In this document: in pieces, positions 12,901 through 21,900 of the stretch | Position numbering within the stretch: position 1 is the first letter of the stretch | How the letters are laid out: each line of letters starts with the position of its first letter | Source: Catonia carolina | Lineage: Eukaryota; Arthropoda; Insecta; Hemiptera; Achilidae | DNA length: 64,000 nucleotides | Direction of reading: 5' to 3' | Assembly (NCBI GenBank): GCA_035578175.1 | Contig: JAQMRL010000002.1 | Span: 99,736,748-99,800,747, forward strand | The notes under the pieces: model-generated | What the model saw: the letters and a program-made list of their open reading frames with translations, nothing else | Told to the model about the DNA's origin: nothing | The model's database searches: none | Made by a program: the position numbers and the translations under genes

Positions 12901-15900
12901 GTGGTTAGTAATAAAAATAGTGTATAAATGGTTAGGTATAGTATACGCATATTGTTGTGACGAGGGTCGGTGTAACAAATAAGATAATTGGCTCTTTTGT
13001 AGCCCAATTATAATGTGTTAGATTACCTTTTGTAAAGATTTCCAGAACCCGACAGAAAAACTTTGTACTTTTATTATTATATAAAACAAAACTGTTAGTT
13101 TTAAAACCCATATAGTTAGTAATTATTAAAGAGGTCATGATGCCCTTTCCAGGTAGTTTTTGAACCGTCATTCAGTGAGTGTATATCGTGAACAGATACG
13201 TTTTTTTAAAAGGTCCAGCGTATACTGTAGACCTCGTGTAATTAATTATTTGTATTGTAAGTAGGATTTAGTTAAATTAGATGCGAGATAATCTTGTAAT
13301 TGTCATTAATTCATTATTAATTATAATTAATTTAATTGTCGTATTTGTAATTTATTTGTAGAATTATGTAACATTATCATTTGTAATTCATAGTTAGTAT
13401 TAAATAGGTCTAATTGTTTGTAATTTTAACGATAGTTTGTTAATTATTTATTTAACCCAGCTCAAGAACGGACCTTAGAATAATAAGCGTCACAATTTTG
13501 TATTAGGTAGGCCTACGGTGCAAAACAACTCTACAATACATCATCCTATTCGCTCCTTTCTTCTTCAAAATTTTTAAAATAATTTATGGGACAGATATCC
13601 AAAAGTAACGTTACATCCAATTTCTGCAGAGAAAATTATGTAAATTTTCAAAAAAGGGATATCTTACCATTTTTTGAGTATTTTCTGTTATACCCCCCAC
13701 ATAATTTTTCACATTTTGTGAATATTTCGTATGCAACCTTACAGTATTTTTGACGATAAAAACGGGAAAAATATTTAAAAAATTCTTATACCAATATTCT
13801 TCAAGTTAAGGTTAAATATGTTGTTTAGGTCATCAGCCGAAAAGCTGGTTTGAACCTATAGAGGTTTTACTAAGTAAAAGGAGGAGTGAGGTAGTTTACC
13901 ATTGCCTTCCTCACTGAATAGAAAAGTACGCTTATCAACATGCCGGGCCCTCTGAAAAGCACATATTTTCCACTCTGCAAATGACACCTTCACTTCATTC
14001 ACCACAGGGTCTGGCTGTATAATGAAATCCATTACTTTTAGAGGAGATAACTCTGATTAGTGTCTTATACATCTCTACCTCTTCTGTTTTTAAATGATTC
14101 AGTCATTTCATTGGCTGACCATGTGATAAGAAACAGAACTATTTATTTTAGCCCAGCAATGAACAGATTGAGAGTAAATAATTTGACTCTCCACCTGTCT
14201 GTTATGGGCAGAAGGTTAAATATAGGTAAGAAAAATACATTACTTTTTCTCAAAATTGTTACTGTATGTAATAATGAAATATAAATTCACTGAGTACATG
14301 AAATCATTAAATTAAATATTATTAAATAATTTAATAATTGTCAATAAATAGTTTAAGGTTAACTTGAAAAATATTGATATGATTTTTATAAATATTTTTC
14401 CCATTAAAAATACTGTTAGAATACCTACATAGGGGAGACCGGGTAAGGTTGTACCAGTCTTATTTAGGTCATAAACCAAAATGATGGTTTGAACCTCCAG
14501 AGGCTTTACTACGTAAAAGGAGGAGTGAGATAGTTTACAAATGCCTTTCTCACTAAGTGGAAAAGTTGCTTATCAGCATGCCAGGCCTTAATTTTTCCAC
14601 TCTGCAAATGATACCTTCACCTCAGTCACCACGGGGTCTGGCTGAATAATGAAATTCATTACTAGTGTATTTTACACCTCTATCTCTTCTGTTCTTAAAT
14701 TCTTCAGTTATATAACTGGCTGACCATGTGATAAGCAATTTTTTTTTGTAGTCCTGGAACTAGCAGATCGAGTACAAATAATTTAACACTCCACCTGCCT
14801 CTTATGGGCATATGCCAGCTACATATGTGTTTGATAACGGTATTTTTGTAACTGGTACCGATACATATATGCCCACAAGCCCTTTTTAGAAAAATAAATG
14901 TTTTTATGACTTAAAAAGAAAATTCAGAGTGAAGGTCTTGAAAAATTACCTCAACCCAGATTTTTTCTGATAAATTTTTTTAAAAACTCTGAAGGACAAA
15001 CAAAGCAAACATTATTCAATTCCTACTGCAACTTACACGAATAAGTTATTTCGTTCGGAAGTAAGTGGTCAGTATCTAATCTAAGATAATCTTAATTTAT
15101 GCAACTAGCAATTAACAAGTTAAGTTTAACGATCAAGAAATAAATAAGACCAATCTTACATTTACGAACATGATATTCCCAAAATCTAAATGTAATGAAA
15201 TGTGTCACATTGTTTCTCAGAGTATCTAGATCAATCTAGCAAAATTATTTTAACCGAGATAAATATAGATAGAAAACTGAGCCCTAGGACATTTTGTTCA
15301 GGGGGAAAGTTTTTGCCTACTAAATCACTCCCCGAGTTAGGCGCCCTATTGTCTTGAGATCAGTATGTTATATTAGGACCTGGCATGCTTTTATTTTTTT
15401 TTTTAATGGCTGGTAAACCAAGTAAACAAACCTCACGAAATATTCCCTAAAATGATGGACATTTTCTTCGTCATTTATTTAATTTTCTACAACGATGAAC
15501 CATTTCATCCCTTAAAGATTTTTCTAAATAAAACAGATTACTCAGACAAAAAATTATATATTTTCCTTTTAATCCCTACAAGAGTACGTTGCAATCTGTT
15601 CAATTAAGAATAATAAGCAACCCCGTGACCCAATGAGATGAGAATGATATGTAGCCTTGTACAGACTCAGGCAGACCATTCCTAAGATTATGGTTAGTTT
15701 AACTTAACCATTACCGTACACCGGTAATCATTGTCTATTATTCAAATCCGCATAAAAGTAGACTAGGATTTGAACCACGGAACCTTCGTCTTCGAAAATC
15801 AGCTGACTCGGTGACGAATCAATCACTACTATCGGTATCATAATCATAGACACCCGAGTTTGTACCCTTGCAACTCCAAAACTATGAGTCGGATTTCAAC

Positions 15901-18900
15901 ATACTCTATATCAAAATTTAGCTCATTTTATTATGCGTTGACCCATAATAGTCCTATATTTTTAATATTGTCTAAAAATTCCTATATCGAGGTTGGAAGA
16001 CAAAAGACTCGGTGTTGCAACCGCAACAAATTTCATGCGTTTAGAGGCGTGTAACTCAATAATTATTTGACCGAAAAGTTTGAAATTTTAACACAACATA
16101 GTCAATTATATTCTTACAGCGTGTACGAAATTTCGAATTTGTACGTTATATTAATTTTGTTTTACTAACAATATTCTGGACCCTTGCTATCTCGGTAACC
16201 GCTCAATCGTACGGCACGGGCAAACTATCGTTTTATTCAGCGAAAAAAACTTTGTACAAATATGTTAATAACATGAAATATTGATTGGCCAATGTTGTGG
16301 TAGAATTTTTAAAATTTTGAAAAATAGACTGGGTAATGCGGGAAGTGGGCACTACTATCCATGTTGCCTGAATCTGACTGTCTACCTGGACTGTCAATTC
16401 AGGTAGTCAGTCCGACAGGATGTCACGTACACAAACTGTCAATATGGATAGTAGTGCCCCCCCCCCGCATTACCCAGTCTACCAGAATATCAGAACTTAC
16501 GCTTTCATTTATACCAGACTACATCGAAGCCAAGAGGAGGGTAATGTTAATGATCGTTTGTTTGAACGCATGAACGTATATTTACGATTACTGCAATTGT
16601 TTCACTGTGAATTCAAACGCCTTCCCGATTTTAACAAACGAGTTATCACTTGATTCGTCTTGGCACTCTGGGTAACACAGAAACGAAAAGAACCGGATCT
16701 CTCAATAGGCTGAGCTTAGAGCAGACAATTTTTAAAGAGACAAAAATTTCAGAAAATAAACTTTCTGGACCGATTAGTCAAGGAAAGAACATTTTACAAA
16801 CCTACTTTCGCGTTTAAACTTTTTGAAGTACAGTACAATTCAGGTGCAATGAAATTCAAGGGACCGGCATTATTTGTTCGTTATATCCGAATGAGCCCAT
16901 ACGTCGCAATATCTATGTAGTACTCTATTATCTCACATGCCCAGCCAATTAACGGAATCACCAATCTATTATATAAAAGGACAACCATGTCCAGGGTGAT
17001 TCATTTATAGATCAACGCACAGCCGAAACTACTGACGCTACAGACTTGAAATTTGGATGTTAGCTTTCTTATGTTGTGTAAGCGCGCACTAAGAAAGGAT
17101 TTTGCAAAATTTTGATTTTAAAGGGCAGAAATAGCAAAAAATTCCCCCCCCCCACTGATGCGAGGATGAAGAATCAACGCGAAGCGCTACGCTTACTGCT
17201 GGTTCTCCAACACACATTTACCCCCTCCATAGGCATATTCCATAGCATCCAGTATTACATTCTTATCGTACAGCAGATCAATTACAAAACTATAGCTATT
17301 TTCCCAGAACTTGAATTGACTTCAACACCGATTTTAATCTATGTTTTACTTTTGTCACTCCGGATGTTATACTGTACATAGTGTTTAATCTCCTCCATAG
17401 GCATATTCCATAGCATCCAGTATTACATTCTTATCGTACAGCAGATCAATTACAAAACTATAGCTATTTTCCCAGAACTTGAATTGACTTCAACACCGAT
17501 TTTAATCTATGTTTTACTTTTGTCACTCCGGATGTTATACTGTACATAGTGTTTAATCTTTTAACCTAACACTGGATTTACATTTTAGACAGAATTAATT
17601 CCAGAATTGTTGTAATTAGCATAATAAGTGTTATGTTTTTTTATGCTTTATAGTATTATTACTTATTATGCAAGATACGAATGTTATTGCTTAAGTCACA
17701 CAATGTATTTGACTGACATTGTAAAAATGATTTTTGCAACCGAACAATTCAAATTTAATTTAAAAAAAATTTGTCTCAACCAATTCAGTAAAATGCGTAG
17801 GATAAAGTTATTTTCTTAAATCTAACTTATTAAGTTTAAATAAAACAACAGTTATTTGTGTGAATTCAGGAAATATGCTAATCCTTCTCTTTTTCATTTT
17901 TTCACCATAAGGGTCGATTCACACACATCCGTCACGTCACGTCTCAGTTCTGTCATTCCGAGAAGTATCAGTCACAGAAAAATATTCTTTCTTGAAAAAT
18001 TAATGGCATTGTCTACACTGAGCACCGGCACCGTCCCGAATCCGGTGCGTTAGTCTTGTCGCCGTCACCGAACCGTCAAAACGATATTTTTTCTCGACGA
18101 TATTTTGTTTTTTACGGACGTGTTTGTCTCTGTAAAATGACTGAATGGAGTTTGACGGAAGGAAAACTGACGTACATGTGTGAATACTGTTATCATTTTT
18201 GACTTCGAGTGGCCGTGCTGGTTCCGTTTCGGAATGGTGACGCGATTGATGTGTGTGAATTGTTCTTTATACGTAATTCCAAAAAAATTATATTTGTGAC
18301 ATAGCAAATAGGTTATTAGCAGATTATAAATCAGTTATTAGCAAATTAAAATACAGAATCATAGCCTTAAAATTGCATGGGCGAAGCCACGACGGGGCGC
18401 TATCTATTATATAAAAAGAGATGTCCTGATTTGTAGATCATTTTAAGTTTTCTAAGCTGTTGTTAAGAAAGGATTTTGCAAAATTTTTATTTTAAATGGT
18501 AGAATTCGCAAAAATACCTTCCCATAGAAATACAGAGAGTATACTTAAACAGCTGATACTTTGTTTACGTTTGCGTGGGCGAAGCCACGCGGGACCCGCT
18601 AGTATTAGTATAAATACTTAGTTTAAGTAAAATATTATCAATAAAAACTTTTACACCAACATCGCGGCCGAATGGTTTGCGATGTTTAGTCGTCAGCTGT
18701 TTTAAGCATAAAAAAAGGTCGCAGGTTCGATTTCTGGTTCTGGGCTGAGGCAATCAAGATAATACTGCAATTTTTCCGATACTCCCCAACGTACCATGTA
18801 GAGAAAAACACAAAGTAGTCGCTAATGACTGCGCATGCTGATTCAACTTAAAAAAATCTTTTAAGTATGCACAGTGAAGAAAACAAAATTTAAAGCAATT

Positions 18901-21900
18901 TAAAAAAATTGTCTGAAGTCATTTGTTTGCTATTTTTTAATCCTAAAATCGTCAAAACAATTTTCAAGGAAGTTCGTTTGTTACAACCGGATTCCACTTT
19001 CCTTTTATCAGACTTTGCAAAGTGCTAATAACATTAAAAAACCACTTTTCTACGTATATTTTATAAATTCGTGTATTTTCATACATTACCGGATTTTCGT
19101 TATAACCGAATTTTACAGTATTCTCGTATTTAATGATAAGATTTCTGTGGATAATTTGAACTCGTTTTGTTATGTCTTAAAAAATTGTGTTTTGTTAGCA
19201 CTTGTAGGGATGATATTAATTGTCAATCACCAACACAACTTAAGAAACATAATTGAATACAATTTTTAAAAAGTTATGCTAATTTGCACCCATTAAAAAG
19301 AAAATTTAGAAAATTACTTGAGCGTTGAGACTTTTTACAGAGTACAAGAATTCCTTTCTAAATAATTTTTTATGTAAAAAGAGAAATAAATAAACACCCA
19401 AGCGAATGCTTAAGAGACCTGTGCACAACTGGGTCAATATTAAAAGATGGCACACTTATTGTCATAAGTATGTGGTAGTTGATTAATATGAAATTAAAGT
19501 AATATCTATTAAATTAACTTTTTTATAAGTTCTATGCATGTTCTATATTCATTTGGAAGTCTCCTAAATACATTTACAAAAAAAACTGACACAGATACTC
19601 TGACTTTAAACGATCCTTTCAGTTTCATTTAACACACCTGATTAAAATTGGTAACCACTGATTACTTTAGATACAAATTTGAGTAATCAGTGTAATTATA
19701 CATTTATACATTTGGTATTTTTTCACTGGCCTCTTTTATAATAGAGGTCAAAATGACTGGTTTCTATGCCACAGGTCCTGGGTTCAATTCCTAGTCAGTT
19801 TTGCATTTCTTCATCTTTATATCACCTCATATCATTACCTATGGACAAGCCAAGGCTTATTTAGATATAATCACAAAAAAGTAATTAAAAATAAAACTTA
19901 AAGGCAAATTCATAAACTGAAGTGTGAATATAATATGTAGGCTAATTAAAAAAATCAGAAAAATACGATAAAAAATTAGAAAAATATTACTAGATTTACA
20001 GATGCTGATGTCTTTGTTAAAAATAAGCCTTAATTTTATTGTAATATTCAATTCAATAGAAAATAGACACAGGTATGGAAAAGATTTTTTGTTTGAAAAA
20101 CAATAAAAATTTACTTTCAGTGCTTTCATAATGAAAATATAGCCAACTGCACTGGATAAAATCATAATTATAGAAAACATACTGAGTTACTAGCACCTTC
20201 GTTTTACACAACACAGTATTGGGAATAAAAAGAAACAGGCAAACCAAATTCTAATTTTTATACATTAACCATTCACCTGCATATGATATGGCAGAACTGT
20301 AAGCTTTTCAGAACTGGTTAGTCCATTCTTTAGCGGTTCCAATTTCAAAATTTAACCTTAATGATATCTCTGCATAATGTTAATTAGAAAAGCTTAATTT
20401 CTATTTGCAAATGCTCACTATCAAGTAAATGCTTAGACCTATTTATGTTAAATTATGTATAAAAAATTACCACAATTACTAAAATAACCAACAGTTGAAA
20501 GCAACAAAGTATACGTTTTACAAATTGCAATAAATTGTAATTTTTATAGTTTTATTCTAAAAAATACAGCAACTTAAACAAATTATTTCTTACAAAATTA
20601 AATGAATGAAAATCCACAAAATAACAAATAAACTTTGCCAAATAATGTACACTCACTAATGTAAATTCAGGAAAAGACTTTCATGTTTTTACAAACATAT
20701 TGATCATCATATCACTATTATTACTTATTATTTGTAATATTTTATAAAAAAAAAAACAGACAGAACTTAAAACTACCAGAATCAGCTTCTTTTAAGAAGA
20801 GGTCAAAATACTTGTGACCTATTAGGAGTAATTTATGCCACCATTCAATTTTTAATGAAAAATGCAAAACTTCAGCATCTCCCCTAAAAAATTATAAACA
20901 TCTCAAATTCATAATGAAAAAATCCAGTAGTCTTAATTTTACTGGAATTAATATTAATTTCAGAAGTTATAATTTTCTGACCTAACATTAAACTACTACT
21001 ATAAACTTCAATAAATGAGCTCAAAATATGAAATATGATACAAATACAATATTTAATACACCAGAAAAATTTTATAAGTTCAAAATTTATGAATTATATA
21101 CACCCACCACATTAAAAAAAATCACACACTACAGAATACAATTTTTGAGTAAACTGATGATTTTTCATAAAGTAAACCTATAAATTAAAGATTAAACCAC
21201 AACAGTGGTTATGTTAAAATCAATACAGAAATATTTAAATTATTTTAAAAGAAAAGAAACAGGCTGCAAAGGGTCTACTTTGGAAATTCATTAATTCAGT
21301 TCAAAACTAAATGGCAATATTGAAAGAAAAACTGAAAATTATAACAAATAATTAGGCATACACTGTAGTTTATTTACATTTACTTGAATACTAAATAACA
21401 AAATTAGTTTATTGAAAACCAGTTACAAAGTTTGATTAATTAACAATTTTATCATTAGAAATGTAAATAGAACTAGACATTTCTTAAACAATAAATGACA
21501 AACTAAAAATCAATGTATACAACAAGGTACAATTAAAAACTGAATCGAATTACAAAAACCGTAAATGAATAGAAACTGCAGTACCGCAGTTGTAACTACT
21601 AGTACATTCCTTTGTAAACATTAAACACAACAAAAACAAAAAGCAGACTAAGTATGAACTTTAAATAACGAATTTTTCATATTCATCTCACCAGTTTAAA
21701 ATAAAAACCAAGATAAGAGGAACAAAGAAAGCTTACTTAATGTAAAACATAAAGAAATATAAAATTCATGAACTTTTTGAGTAAATAATTTTTAAAAATG
21801 GGTACAAGGAAACACTGCAAATGAATTACAAACTTACAAGATAGCATTAACAACTTTTACACTAATCATGAATAATTGTTTTTACCCCAAATGCAGCTTT

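Larger units (their letters stand above)
16965..18402 (+). mobile_element. Non-autonomous Helitron (copy A), about 1.4 kb
   Basis: The 5' end TCTATTATATAAAAGG follows an A, as expected for Helitrons, and is nearly identical to the 5' end of copy B at 18403. The 3' end at 18375-18402 is a decayed version of copy B's terminal hairpin ('GCATGGGCGAAGCCACGA') ending CTA. Both copies share 'AAGAAAGGATTTTGCAAAAT' near the 5' end. No Rep/helicase coding. It contains a 168-bp tandem duplication and a MITE. Confidence 0.6.

Noticed and set aside
18655..18750. Candidate tRNA gene
   Set aside because: A- and B-box-like motifs only, no foldable acceptor stem, an A-run in the variable region; better as a SINE head.
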